64,000 nucleotides of DNA. It comes from Rhynchospora pubera. Taxonomy: Eukaryota; Streptophyta; Magnoliopsida; Poales; Cyperaceae. Shown here in pieces: positions 22,010 to 34,935 of the stretch (within the stretch, counting starts at the first letter, position 1; every line of letters begins with the position of its first letter). The stretch is taken from NCBI GenBank assembly GCA_028095005.1, contig CM051462.1, positions 81,231,846 to 81,295,845 on the forward strand, given 5' to 3'. The notes below the pieces were generated by a model, which saw only the letters and a program-made list of their open reading frames with translations, had not been told where the DNA came from and ran no database searches. The position numbers and the translations under genes were made by a program.

Positions 22010-24360
22010 CACGTGGTGGTAGGAAGATAGGTAGAAAAATGTTGGTGACCGAGCAGCACAGCAGGAGCATCACTATTTTTATATAGGATTATACTATTGT
22101 TCAGAATTTGTTCTTCAAGAGCGAATCCACCAATGGGGTCTGAAGCGTACAGAAAGCCCAAAAAGGCCCACTATTGTCGTTATAGGCCTTGCAGATTTAC
22201 AGCCCATAAGTCCTGCATAAAGAAGTCTTTGTATTAATTATGGTCTATGGATGCAAATTTTAAGTCCCGGGGAGTTTTTATTTGATTGCTGGTTTTAAAG
22301 CCCAATAATTTTCAGGTTCGTTTCTGTTATTATGTAGCTCATCAATTTATTTATTGGGCTATTTTCTCACAAAAAGGGGTGGGGGTGGGGGGGGGGATTG
22401 TGCCTTCAAATTGTTAATTTTTTAACAAAACAGAGCTGAAAAATGTCTTTTTTTTTATAAATTTGTCTCAACAAAAGGATATCGTGGATAATAATATTTT
22501 TTCCTCTTTTTTTCATAGCAAGAAAAGTGCCCCAATAGGAATGAAAATTTAAAAAATTGTTGTCTCGAAACATCACATTATACCGGGGTTAATTATCGAA
22601 TATTAGAATCTGAAAGTGTGACTGCTATTCTCGTAATACACTATCATCGAAGCATCATTGTTATATATATCTATAAAGAAGCTTCATTAATTTTCCATGT
22701 CTGGAACCAAAAGTTGTTAGCAGAAGACATTTGTCACACCTTGAAAACACAAATGAGTAACATTAGTACATACACAAAGGACAAAAATGAAGTGATTGTA
22801 GAGACTAATTAACATGTCTCGAAGTGCGTTAACTAATATTAAGGGGTGACTTATGAGATGAGTACAAATATATGTTGCCATTGCATCTCTAACACGTACC
22901 TTCTGTTCAACGAAGTGAAGACGATGATATTTGTCGTGTGCCATTAATTTAGTGCTTTCTAACATCTTATAATGTCAACTCCCAACTCACTTATTTAGTT
23001 ATTTATAGTTTTTTATTTGGGGCAAAGAAAATATTGTAAATTGATGAAATTGATGGGATGTTAAATTTTGGCAAAGAAAATATTGTAAATTTCATAATTG
23101 GTTACATCATTGAAAAAATATTGGTCGTAGATTTGCAATTTTCATTTTTTCCCCCCTTTCTACCTTGCTTGAAGCTTAAATCAAAAGAACCTTACTTTGA
23201 AGCAAGTGACACCACAGCAGCTTTGTCTGATTTGTGTAGTTGGTTGGCACAGTACTTTCTTGGGAAAGTATACAAGTTCGTAGTGAAAAAATTATAATTA
23301 AAAAGGAAATAACAAGAAGAGAGAAATTAATAATTTTGTATGAATCGAAACTATCACAAAGCCTGCGTTATAAGAGGACAAGCACGGTAAATAATTGCGT
23401 GCAAGTAGTAGCCAATCTCGATTTTAGAGAAAGGAATCCAAGAAAGCAAGCTAATTGTGTGCAAGTAGAGGCAAAGCTAGGATTTACAGATGAATTAAAC
23501 CATGTGATTTTCGAATCACAATTAAACTTGATGATTTTGTTAGAAAGTCGGTACTTAATTTTTTTTTGTACAAATGAGATGTCGAATTGAATTTATTGTA
23601 GCTTCTGTTGATTTTATTGATGTTACTCTTCTGATTTTTCTATACGTGTTTGGATCATTAAGAATAACACTCGGAAAAACTCTTCCGGAAAGAAAAATGA
23701 ACTATATAATCAATGGTTGAAGTATATTTGTAATAACTTATAATGAAATCACTAAAGTATGTGATAACTTATCTTTTGATCAAAATAACAAGATTATGAT
23801 AACTATAATCACTTATCTTTTGATCAAAATAACAAGATTATGCTATTTTGATTTTTTTTTTTTGTGTTTGGTTGCAAATTTTAATTGAAAAGCAGTTGGT
23901 AAACTGAAGTTAATGATTGTTCCTCATCCATCAAAATTCAAAACATGTTCCTTAAGTCTTTAATAGTCCATACTTATGTTATGTGACTAAGAATGGCTTG
24001 ATAAAATATAGCACTTTTTGAGCTTAATAGATCGATATTATACATTAATGCACAACATTGCATCCCTATAATGCTAAAAAAAATAAAAAATACCATACCA
24101 AGTGCCATATGCTTTCCTTTCGTTGTTATTGATGCACGAACGATAGAGAAAGATAATAGAAAAGTATGAAAAACAAAGATTTTTGGTTCTGAGATCATAC
24201 AGATTCTCAATTATTTGATAAAATTTAATTCTCAAATATAACTTATTGTCAAAAGACACAACGGTTATCTTAAATAAGCAAATACAAAACCCTAATAGAC
24301 AAAATATAAAAAATTGCTAAACCAACCCTAAAACTCTAAAAATTTGTAAAGTAAGGTCCA
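22010..24360. other. Intergenic, AT-rich; no gene seen
   Basis: There is a G run at 22377-22397 and a two-copy direct duplication at 23764-23846. Short frames at 22618-22812 and 23058-23590 show no domain, codon pattern or splice context that would support a gene. Confidence 0.5.
23764..23846 (+). repeat. Direct duplication, 2 copies, about 46-bp period
   Basis: The text ACTTATCTTTTGATCAAAAT followed by AACAAGATTATG occurs twice (starting about 23767 and 23813). Confidence 0.75.
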
Positions 24361-25240
24361 AAAGTCTATGAAGGTAGACTCAGATCGCGAACCGTAGCCC
24401 ATGACTTGCCAAAATGGGTCAGACTTTGGGTCAATGAGCTCCTTTCAAAATTTCAACCCGATCGGACGTCCGAATCAAAAGTTATGCCCCTTTTTGTAAA
24501 GTGTGCGGAGGACCACATTGCATCGATTATAGTATCAATATCATTATTTAATATTTATAATTGTTATCATTACGGATTATTATTATTAGTTATATTGACA
24601 ATACAATCATTAAACAATAAACTCAGCGGTTTTCAGAATAAAATTAAAATTGAATTAGTATGATTTGAAAATTTATTGATAATTTATGAATTGAATCAAT
24701 TGATTCAAAAAAAAGTTTACTATGCAGTTTAATATGCATTTGATTAGTGCCCAAATATTCTTTAGAATATTTCAACTTTAATATACAATTTACTTAATTC
24801 ATAAGAACACACCTCTATTATAATCTTTTTATTTGATAAATTTCAATATTAATTTGTATAGTTGTGAAATATTTATCTGTAGAACTATTCCCATTATTGC
24901 TAGTACTATATTACAAGGACTCAGCTCACAGGATCTTGTACTGTGCTGATGTCCTGCGCAAGCTTTTATGGGACTCACAAAAAGGTACTTAATTTTCTGA
25001 AACCCTTGTTGTGTTGCAAAACAGTGCATTCCGGATCTAATATAGTATATTTATTTTATATAAATAAATATCCCTTTTGTAGTACACACTCTCTGATTAA
25101 TTTATCTAGTGTAACTGTGTAAGACTTTAAAATAAATATTTCTGACTAATTTTATTCAAATTACCAACCAAGCGCATCCTCAACAGTCTCTGATTGAAGG
25201 AACAATAAAGAGTCCAAAGGATTCAAGCCAAGAGTAGATG
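24361..25240 (+). other. Possible exon remnants of an unrecognised gene
   Basis: The frame at 24915-24984 reads KDSAHRILYCADVLRKLLWD and ends in AAAAAG|GTACTT, a good donor. Downstream, 25160-25237 reads QQSLIEGTIKSPKDSSQE then a stop, like a final exon. Both are protein-like in composition, but the family is not recognised and no other exons were found. The part at 24361-24500 (with ATTTCAACCCGATCGGACG) looks more like LTR-type repeat. This may be a gene fragment carried by a transposon or a pseudogene. Confidence 0.25.
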
Positions 25241-28200
25241 TGCTGCATCAGACAAAGAGGCAGGAAGTAAATATTGGTAGGTCAAGATTTCTTATTTGAG
25301 GATATTTATCTATTAAATGATATCCAAACTTGCATGAGATGAGGCCAACTAGACAAGGCATAACTAGAAAATAAGTTTAAAAAGATTACTGCATACATGG
25401 CAATCCACAGTTGTGACCACAATTTAATAACTCTAGGGTCTCTAGCTATGCCACTGCATAGTTATAAAATTGGAAGAATAATGTGATTAACAAAATATTA
25501 GTCAAATTGTTCACATGAATACATATTCTGACATTGTTTGACTAAAGATTCTCAAAAGTGTTTATATTTGTACATGAGTAACGTATGAATTTTTCAACAT
25601 ACATATCGTTAAAAAAACATATCATATAAACTAACAGAACTGCTTCTAAAGTCAATTTCTTAAAACATACAAATAAGAAAATTGTTGTTGGTTTTCTTCA
25701 ACTTTAGATTTCTAGCTAATAACAAAGTGAGGAAAGAATAAGGTAATTCTAGCATGTCTAACTTTATGGAACATTACATAAACTAAAAGTTTAAAAAATT
25801 TAGATGTGTCTCCATAATTTATGGAGTGTGTATTAAATTGGACCATGGAAATTTTGATAATCAATTTTTAAATTTTAATAGTTAAGTTTTAGTGCTTTTG
25901 TGATGCATGACCAATCATATTTTAATTTGATTCAAATTTAATACGTATCCTATGTAAATGACGACAAACAATTCAAAATTTTAATTATTGTATAGTTAAA
26001 AGTTAAAACTTAATAGTTGTATAGTCAAAAGTTAAAACTAGATTTATGCTGTACAAAAAAAATGACAAAAGTTCTTCTGAGTATGCTATGTGTGGAGTTA
26101 TATAGCAAATGGTGTTATTTATTATTCTACAGGCGTACTAATTTAAAAAAATAATAATAAATACTGTTTGGGTTGTGGGGGAGCAAATAGTACATGTCAT
26201 TAACATATTACGGTTGGCATATATTTGTCTTAGGAGAAGAAAGCATAAAAAGGACAAGGTTAGTTGGAAACTACTAGCTAGAAAGGAAAAGAGAAGGGAG
26301 AGTGAAAGGGGCCAATTGCTCACGTGACAAGAGATGAAAATGGGACAAGAGAGTGGGCATGTTGGAATCCTTTAAGCCCCTCTTTCTTCTTCTATGCTTT
26401 GGGTAATTAAAACAAGAGCTAAAGTCTGAGGGGTTTAGGTGGGGTTTATAGTACCCAAAATCATTGTGTGTGGAGTCAAAATAAAAATAAAAAAGTTAAA
26501 TAAGATAAAAAGATAAATGGGAAATAAGAAAGATTAGAAAACTAGTTCATGTTTAAAAATTAAAAATTATAATTTATAATTATAATAAAAACATCTTGAG
26601 TCTAACCCAAAAAAAAAAGAATGCGGAGTTCATTAAAGAAAACAATAGTAGAAGAATATTGTAGCCAGCCAACAAAATTTCTTATGTTTATATATTTAAG
26701 AGAAAATATTATAACAAAATTAAAACACGGAGATGCAAAGAACGATAATAGTTATCTGGGTTTCGAAAGCATAAAACCATCACTATAGCGATTTTTGCAT
26801 TATATTATATATGAATTTTCATTATTATGGTTATTTGATCCCCAAAAAAAATAATTTTCTGTTTTTTACTTTTATTGTAATCTAAAAAATAAATTCACAA
26901 TAATTTATGTTCATTATAAATATTATTCAATACTTAAGGTAAAGATCAATTCCCAAATTAATAATTCTAAACATTATTTTTTTGCAGAAGACAGAAGTTT
27001 AAAACTCGACTTTTGCTAAGGTTTATGTAAAAAGGAACATGTATCCCGCCGTAAAAAAAACATTATTTATTTAAAATGATTGTTCAATTTCAGAAGTTTG
27101 TAAAGCAAAAGCGCAAAGAGAACTTTTGATGGCTATAGCATAAATATAATCCTTTCAACCAGAATCTGCCGATTTGTTGAAATAAATTTCAATAAATTTT
27201 TATTAATTTTATCTTTTTTCAGATAAGGTACCTTTAATTAAGAGAAAATCTGACATACGAGGGGATTGACATAGGCGGCTGTTTGGTTGGTTTACAAAGG
27301 TAATTAATTCAGTGCTTCGGTGAGAAGTGTAGAAAAAGGGAATATAACTTGTTGCAACGGAAGGTCTACAATTCTTTGTATACTCTGATTTTTAATGATA
27401 TACTATCTAATCTCTTTTCTTTTTTAGACGATATATGAACAACTTTTTTTGACAAATAGATCAATACAAAAAAGCAACTATGACCAGTGCATGCACCAGG
27501 TAGTAATATTCATTCAATTGGTTACAATTAAAATATATATACTTATGGCTGGTATTTTATTATATTCTCCTTATTCTTTTTCGAAATTTTTTCTATTCTT
27601 TGAAATAATATGAGATTAAGTATTCCAACATTTAATATTCTACAAATGATTTCTTCCAGTTTCGAACCCACAACTTTTATTTATTTGCAAAATGGATAAT
27701 TTTTTTTTTCATTGCATCTAACAATATGCTCGAAAGGTCTCATCTCCTCGAACCTTTTTGACTACTTGGCCTAGGTATACTGACTAAATACGAAGACATA
27801 ATATTTTTATATCGTCTAATGCTTGTTGAGTTGTTGTCAATGGAGAACAATTTTTAATGTCACAAAAGTCTCGTAGGAGTCAAATGAAGCGTTGATGTTG
27901 GACTTTATGAAAGAGTCTCTTCCTCCTGTTCTTCTGTGCCATTACATTTATAAATATATGCAAATTTCCCTCTTACAATTAGTATCTAGCCAACAAAGAA
28001 TGCTACTGCTCTTTGACAGCCACTGTCAAATGTTTACAAAGAATGGTACTGCAGTATTATATGTACCTTTTAAAGTTATACACATGCATGCATCTGCTGG
28101 ATTCTGGAATAAGAACAATGAGAGCAACAATTTAAAGAGTCCGGACCAACCAAACATTTAGATTCTTCTTGCTTTATCTCTTGTAAATGAAATCAATAGC

Positions 28201-29997
28201 TAAATAATTACTACGAGGTTTAGTAAATATTTTTATCAGTCATTAAGAACCATTAAAAAAATCGAATAAGTACAAGAACTTTGCATAATTTCTGACAAAA
28301 CGATCAATAAAAACAAAAACATTACATGTTTCATATAGATTTGTCTACAATCATCTCGCGTATATAATTTATTACCAAATAATAATTAATGAGAACAATT
28401 ACTGAAATAATTCAAACATAATACCGCCGAAAGGCAGAATTGGACAAAACTCGAACTGACAGATCTCAATTAACAGCAATAAAAATAAAACAATCTAACA
28501 TATGGTCACCAACTGTGGTAGGCAGGTAGGGGTCAACTCTCACTTGGTAGGTTCTTTCTGATTTCAGAGAATCTGCATTTTGTGCATAGGTTTATGATAT
28601 ATTTATAGTTGCTTGTAATATATAGTTGCACATATCAAAGTGCATTAATTGCCACCTAAAAAAAATTATATCTGAGTGCATTAAAAACTGTCCGACATTC
28701 GTCTTAACCCGTAAGAAAGTATTACTTATTCTGATACAGTTTTAGATTAAAAAAATAGGTAGGTGTTGTGCAAATGGGTATTTTAATTTTCTAGTCAGTT
28801 TCTCCTAAAAAAATAAAATAAATAAAAAACTATTTTAGACTTTTATTGAAACTGCATGTAGCAGTATTTTGGTTTGCATGTGGAGCGTAGTATTTAGATA
28901 ATTAATGACATTTTACCACAAAATTTCTTATAATAGAAAAGAAAAAACCCAAAGAAATAATTTTAAAAAATTAATTAAATTAAGAGTCAGAAACAGTATT
29001 TTTCAATAGTATAAGTTCATGAAGGCATAGTAATTGCGCAAAAAGCCACCAAAGTACATTAAATTTGTCTCTATTCTTTCACCAGTTTAACCAGAGTGAA
29101 ACGCTGGCTACAGAAAAAGAACTAAACTTACATGTTCTTGCAACGTGCAATGCAGTTGCGTTGAAAAAAGAGACACAAAACAAGAAAGTGGGCCCAGATG
29201 GCAGTGATAAAGGAGGGTCCAATGGACAGTGTGTACACAATTTAGTATGGACAACTAAAGGCCAGATCTACCAGCGTGGCACTGTATGTCATTTTTTACA
29301 TATGCTTTCACTTTTCATCCTTTAATTTGTCATATTCTCTCTCTCTCAAAATACTTATGACATTTCCTGGCGATATAAAATAGAACAATTTATGTAGTAT
29401 TTTGAAATATTTTTCTCTACAATTTTAATGTGATCTAAATCTTTCAATTTATTGTTAGACATTAAACATGATATGCCATGGTTGTCACTTGTTCTGTCAT
29501 TATAATTGTTATAAATTAATGTGGGAGAAAATGCTATATTGCTAATTTGGTCCTATAATTCCGTCTTTGTTCTCCTCATTTTTTCTTCTGTAATTATAAA
29601 TAAATATATTATAGGAAGTATGCTCCCATAAAATTACTAATGAAGAAATTTTTTTTAGGGAAAATGTGGAATCTAAGCCTCTCAATTTAAATTAATCATA
29701 ATGATATCTATAATCGAATTGTGTGTTTGTGTCCTCCGCTTAAGGATTGTCCTTTTTAGCAACTATACCTACGAGCTAAGATTGATTCTCTCGTAAATAT
29801 ATATTTTTTGAAGGTTTATTAAAAAGAAGTTAAAACGAGTAAATAGAATCTCTATAGATTAATTGCCTTTGTCATTTCTTGTATTTGCAAATGTTGTCAC
29901 TGCAAGATTAGTTTAATTTTAACTAGCTAACTATTTTCTTTAACATAATGTGTTTTAATTTGTGTTTTTCTTAACTTTGTAAAATGCACAATATTTT
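25241..29997. other. Intergenic, AT-rich; no gene seen
   Basis: Nearly 5 kb without a convincing gene. Frames at 27892-28161 and 29065-29325 are open for about 85-90 codons on the plus strand but match nothing known and lack neighbours, so they are not called. No terminal repeats or tandem arrays of note were seen. Confidence 0.5.
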
Positions 29998-30007
29998 GTC
30001 ATAGAAC

Positions 30008-30610
30008 AACAACAACAACTAAGCCTTTTGTCCCAAACAAGTTGGAGTAGGCTAGAAAGAAATCCAATAAGAGAACACATCCAAGAACAAGACAAAATAT
30101 AAAAATATACTAAAAATAAGAGTAGCCATACTAATAATAATACCTATAATAATAATAGTAATAGTAGAAACCTAGACCTCGACCATGATCTAATAGAGGG
30201 CCCTACAAACCTATGGCATCGCTCCTACCCCTAAGTTTCTACGTCATGGCTCCGGTACATGAATTGCTAACTTCCAAGCGCTCCTATCGATCGCCAACTC
30301 CTTGGAGACGTTCCATTCTTTAAGATCTCTTTTCACCGCTTCTTCCCATGTCAATCTTGGTCTCCCTCTCCCCTTCCGTGTGTTCTCGAAATGATTAAGA
30401 ATTCCGCTAAGTACCGGTGCCTCTGGAGGTCTGCGTTGAATATGTCCAAACCATCTCAAACGATGTTGGGTCAGCTTCTCCTCTATCGGTGCGACCCCAA
30501 CCATATCCCGTATGTCATCATTTTTAATCCGATCTTTCCTCGTGTGACCGCAGATCCACCGCAACATACGCATCTCAGCTACACTCATCTTCTGGACATG
30601 TCGTGTTTTA
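30008..30610 (-). mobile_element. 5'-truncated RTE-type LINE with target duplication
   Basis: Bounded by the 10-bp duplication GTCATAGAAC at 29998-30007 and 30611-30620. Read on the minus strand it begins within the C-terminal coding part of the LINE polyprotein and ends with CCAACTTGTTTGGGAC and a (GTT)n tail, the hallmark of plant RTE LINEs. About 600 bp remain. Confidence 0.9.
30244..30606 (-). pseudogene. LINE (RTE) reverse transcriptase C-terminal remnant
   Basis: The frame reads VQKMSVAEMRMLRWICGHTR, RIKNDDIRDMVGVAPIEEKL, LRWFGHIQRRP and RGRGRPRLTWEEAVKRDLKE, which is the conserved C-terminal end of plant LINE polyproteins. The catalytic reverse transcriptase core and endonuclease are absent because of 5' truncation. 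The frame is still open to its stop, suggesting a fairly recent insertion. Confidence 0.9.
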
Positions 30611-30620
30611 GTCATAGAAC

Positions 30621-32590
30621 CCATAAAAAAAATCATAAGAAGAAAATCTTGAAAATTATCCAGACATGCATGGGAACCAAATTACTGATTCTTACCAGAG
30701 ATTCTCTTGACAGTCTTATTTTTATTTTGTCTTCTTTGGGAAATTCTCCACATTGTCCTCTCAAAATAGTGATGGATCATAACTTGATGGAGCCACTAAA
30801 CACTGGTGATGTCTCCTGTTTATGTTCATAAATTTGTATACATTTTGTACCAGTAATGAGGTTAGAAACTGCATTTATTACTCGAACCAGTATAACAGTC
30901 ACTTCCTATTATGTGGTTTGGATTGGTAGGAAATTATTGCTATTTAGAATGTTCTTAATTAATGTTATCCTTTGTATAGAAAAAGGAAATCTACCAGAAT
31001 TCAATGACCACATTTGCATGTCTACCCCTAGGTCGCTTGCAATATTTAAAAAAAAAAAAATAGTAGATAGCTGTAGACACCATGTTGTAAAGTTAATATT
31101 TTCGGCAATTTCTTTTAGAGGAACTTAGAATTTCAGAGGTTACTCTAGAAATTAATATATTATATAGGAGGTTATCTGATGAAATACGATCCATTTAGAA
31201 CTGGTATTTAAGGCTCATTTAAGTTGGTCTGAGCTAGAACAGATTTAAGTTGCCTTGGGATATCAATGCCATGAATATCTGATTTTTTGTGCCAAGAAAT
31301 CAATGTCTGCTGCAGATCACTTGTAGAAAATACTCAGGGATAATACTTTCGGGATTTTATGTGCAATTCTACTTTGATGATTTTCAACCTAACTATTACA
31401 AGTTCTTTCATGGCTATCTTATTATAAAAAACGAAATAAATTTAATTAGAAATTAATGTTAGTTTTTGAGGCCAATTTTTTAAATGATAACGGTATTATA
31501 ATTAATATTAAAATTAACGTGGCCTATACTATTTAAATATGAACCAAGTTCATTTAGTATATCTATCCAAATGGTGCATTAGATTTTGATGAAAAATCTA
31601 ATGAATCATATTCATTTAATTTAGATTTCTTTAATTACTTTACTTATGTAATACTTATTTCTGTGATTAAGAGGCACCCCTTCCTAATTTTTGGCCTAAT
31701 AAAAAAGAACACAAAAAAAGTAAAACACCAATTTCGTTCCATCTTTGGACTAATTAAGGAAAATTAAGGAAGATCGGATTTCCGATTAACACCATCCCTT
31801 CTTTCCAAAGTTGTAAGTTCTAACTTATGATTTGTTAATTTTATATGAAAAATACATGATTTTGGACTATTAATTAAAAAATATTATGACGAATTAATAT
31901 TTTATTTCTAACAAACGGTTCATATCAAGTTTTGATAAAAAAAAAATTAATTCATGTCTCTAGTTACTCTCTCATAAACTTGAAAATTTTCAATGTGCAT
32001 TTTGATATCACAGAAGACCGAACATACATAACTTTTTTTAAATGTCATCGTTACATATATTCCTCACAAGTTTCAACATTTTATAAGATTATAGAAGATC
32101 AATGTACTCACATTTGGTGTTCACAGGCAAACGAATCAAATAAAAAAGAAAGAACAGATGAATAGGGCAATAAATACGGAATAGAGATACAAAGGAATTG
32201 TTCGTGGAAGTCGGAAACTTTTATGTTTTAACCTTAAGTTAACTCGTCCCATCAAGTAAAAGTTACCTTACCTCATTTACTCCTTTAGCATTAAAGTCCA
32301 AAATTTTCACACTCATCCTTAATTTTTTTTCTAAATATTGTAATATCAGGGACCATCTTGTAATTTTATCTGCATCAGCATCACCCAAGTCCCTTTCTCA
32401 AACCGTAAAATTTTGATAGTTGCTCTTGATTAATGCGAAAATTACATATCTGAAATTCTGCACACCAAGGATCAGCATCTAATATAGTCACGTCCAAAAT
32501 AATTTCAATCATACTAATCACTTTTATTGAGTATAAAATTAACATTATACAATACATAATTATTTTACATATAAGCCTAATGTTGGATTA
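30621..32590. other. Intergenic, AT-rich; no gene seen
   Basis: No coding frame with recognisable features, and no terminal or tandem repeat of note, was seen between the LINE and the Mutator-like element. Confidence 0.5.
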
Positions 32591-32599
32591 TTAATTAAA

Positions 32600-33819
32600 C
32601 AGGAATTATAACCACCATCGCGTTTTATACCATCGCTAACCAAAAATAGAATTTCCGCTCCCTCTCCTCTCACGCGCGCACTCCTTCCGCTCTCTCCTCT
32701 CACGCGCGCTCTCCTTCCCTAGCGCGTTCATCTTCTCCACCCCCTCTCTTCCCTTCTCTGCCACACTCCCCTCTGTCCATCTTCACTCTCCTTCTACCCC
32801 CGTGCCTTTTCTTCTCTTCTCTGTCTTTCCTCTGACAAGCAAGAAAACAAATTGAACATATAGAATAACAAATTGAACATATGAATGAACAAAGTGAACA
32901 TATACACCAACAAAGTGAGACATAAAAGAAACACAGAACTCTGACGCACAGCAAAACAAATTGAACACATAGAAGTAACAAATTGAACATATAGAATAAC
33001 AAATTGAACATATAGAATAACAAATTGAACATATAAATGAATAAAGTGAACATATACACATAAATCTGACAAGTAAGAAAACAAATTAAACATATGGAAT
33101 AACAAATTGAACATATGAATGAACAAAGTGAACATATACACCAACAAAGTGAGACAAAATAAACACAGAAATCTGACGAACAGTAGAACAAATTGAACAC
33201 ATAGAAATAACAAATTGAACAGATGAATGAACAAAGTGAACATATACACTAACAAAGTGAGATATAAAATAAACACATAAATCTGACAAGAAACAAAACA
33301 AAGTGAACATATAGAATAACAAATTGAACATATGAATGAACAAAGTGAACATATACACCAACAAAGTGAGACATAAAATAAACACAGAAATCTGACGCAC
33401 AACAAAACAAATTGAACACATAGAAATAACAAATTGAACAGATGAATGAACAAAGTGAACATATACACTAAACACATAAATCTGACAAGCAACAAAATAA
33501 ATTGAACATATAGAATAACAAATTGAACATATGAATGAACAAAATGAACATATACACCAACAAATTGAACATAAGGAAGAGACTGAAGAGTGCGAAGGGA
33601 GGGGAAAGGGAGAGAGATGCACAGAAGGAAGAGACTGAAGAGTGCGAAGGGAGAGGAGCGTACCCGGATAAGGAGAGGGGAGGGGAGCGCTTCGCAGGGT
33701 GAGGAGAGGGCTCACTTCGCTGGGGAGAGAGGAGCGCTTCGCTTCGCTGGGTTAGGAGAGGGGAGCGCTTCGAACGATGGTAGCGATGGTAGAAATAGAG
33801 ATGGTAGTAATCAATTTCC
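32600..33819. mobile_element. Non-autonomous Mutator-like element with tandem-repeat core, 1.22 kb
   Basis: Flanked by a perfect 9-bp duplication TTAATTAAA (32591-32599 and 33820-33828). The ends form an imperfect inverted repeat of about 40 bp: the left begins CAGGAATTATAACCACCATC, and the reverse complement of the right begins GGAAATTGATTACTACCATC; both reach ACCATCGCTA. Inside are a pyrimidine-rich left arm (32655-32835), an AT-rich tandem array (32836-33580) and a purine-rich right arm (33580-33780). There is no transposase. A 9-bp duplication with terminal inverted repeats is typical of Mutator-like elements. Confidence 0.8.
32836..33580. repeat. Tandem array, units of about 110 bp
   Basis: A repeating text built from AACAAATTGAACATAT, GAACAAAGTGAACATATACAC and ATAAACACA. 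The word CTGAC marks each unit at about 32832, 32941, 33066, 33172, 33282, 33391 and 33482. Units alternate between CTGACAAG and CTGACG types, suggesting a higher-order unit of about 220 bp. Long minus-strand frames across it are a by-product of the repeat. Confidence 0.85.
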
Positions 33820-33864
33820 TTAATTAAATATTAACTTGTCTCAAGTAATTAATTACTTTTTTTA

Positions 33865-34116
33865 TGGCCTTGTTTGGATGTGATTGGAAGAAGGAAGAAT
33901 GAAGAAGGAAGAAGGAAAAAGGAAGAAGGCCCAAAAAAATTATAAACAATCCAAACTCTTCACAAAGTTACACACTTCCCAATACTTCTTCCCATTTCTT
34001 CCCTTCTTCCCACATCTATCCAAACGGAGCCTTTGTGAAGAGTTTGGATTGTTTATAATTTTTTTTCTTCCCTTCTTCCTTCTTCCTACTTCTTCTCAAC
34101 GCATCCAAACGGAGAC
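33865..34116 (+). mobile_element. Composite TTA-family MITE (one full unit plus an inverted half unit)
   Basis: 33865-34031 is a complete unit starting GGCCTTGTTTGGATG and ending CATCTATCCAAACGGAGCC, close to the MITE at 47548-47715. Directly attached, 34032-34116 repeats the right part of the reverse-oriented form seen at 43350-43427 (GTGAAGAGTTTGGATTG up to ATCCAAACGGAGAC). The two halves can fold back on each other. The TTTGGAT terminal repeats and TTA target sites of relatives suggest PIF/Harbinger. Confidence 0.75.
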
Positions 34117-34280
34117 TATATAGAAGCGATGAGTTCAAATGTCTCAAATAATACCTTATGACAGTTTAAATAATAATTTGAATGCACTCAATGCAGTAAT
34201 TATTTTGAATATGAATGTATTTCTTCAAATTTGTTTTTGCATGCAAAGTTTTCACTTGAATATGTGGAAAAAAGTTATTA

Positions 34281-34410
34281 ATGATGTTCTTTTAATACAC
34301 TTGAATTATGATATGTTTGACCGTGATGTTTCTTTAAAACACATGATGTTCTTTTAATACACTTGAATTATGATATGTTTGAGTTTGACTGTGATGTTTC
34401 TTTAAATGTT
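34281..34410 (+). repeat. Direct duplication, 2 copies, 62-bp period
   Basis: ATGATGTTCTTTTAATACAC followed by TTGAATTATGATATGTTTGA occurs at 34281 and again at 34343; both are followed by a GTGATGTTTCTTTAAA stretch. Confidence 0.8.
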
Positions 34411-34439
34411 TTAATCCACTTAAAACAAGCATGGCATAA

Positions 34440-34927
34440 ACCTGACGTTTACATAGGCGTGCCTGTCACGTGACCTCAGCTTAGCTGATCAGTAAGGAGA
34501 TCCTCTCCAGTTAGTGCACTTTGGAGTACATGTCCAGAGCACCAGCTAAGCTAGTCTAGCACTGTAAAAAGCAGAGCGGTCTGTTCTCTGCTAAGCGCAG
34601 TACAGTTTGGTTTGGTGGCAAGTTGCTTTTTCCTACATGTTGTGTATTAATTATTGGATGGGTGTATAAGACAAATATTTTATCTTATCAATGTTTGAGA
34701 GTTAAATTTGGTCAGGATAAGCTGATCAATCAGAAATTATGGGACATCTTTTTTTTTAGCTTCGGCTATTAAAAAATTAAACTTTAATTGGGTGATTCAT
34801 AGTAAAAATGGCAAATTTTTGGCTCAACTTTTGCAATAAGAATAAGTAAATGTAACTACCAAAGTTCAAAAAAAAAAAGCGTCAAATCATAAAATATTTT
34901 ATTAACAGGGAGAAGATGTTGACTAGA
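34440..34927. other. Intergenic; one weak inverted repeat
   Basis: 34460-34620 is more GC-rich than its surroundings and includes a 10-bp inverted repeat (AGCTTAGCTG and CAGCTAAGCT, about 60 bp apart). No gene or RNA family was recognised. Confidence 0.4.
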
Positions 34928-34935
34928 TTTATGGA

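Noticed and set aside
32700..33715. Long minus-strand frames (up to 233 codons) rich in Cys, Phe and Leu
   Set aside because: They run through the tandem array of about 110-bp units in several overlapping frames; the apparent membrane protein is a translation of the repeat.
34485..34565. microRNA precursor
   Set aside because: Only a 10-bp stem pairs; pairing stops immediately inside it and no known plant miRNA sequence is present.
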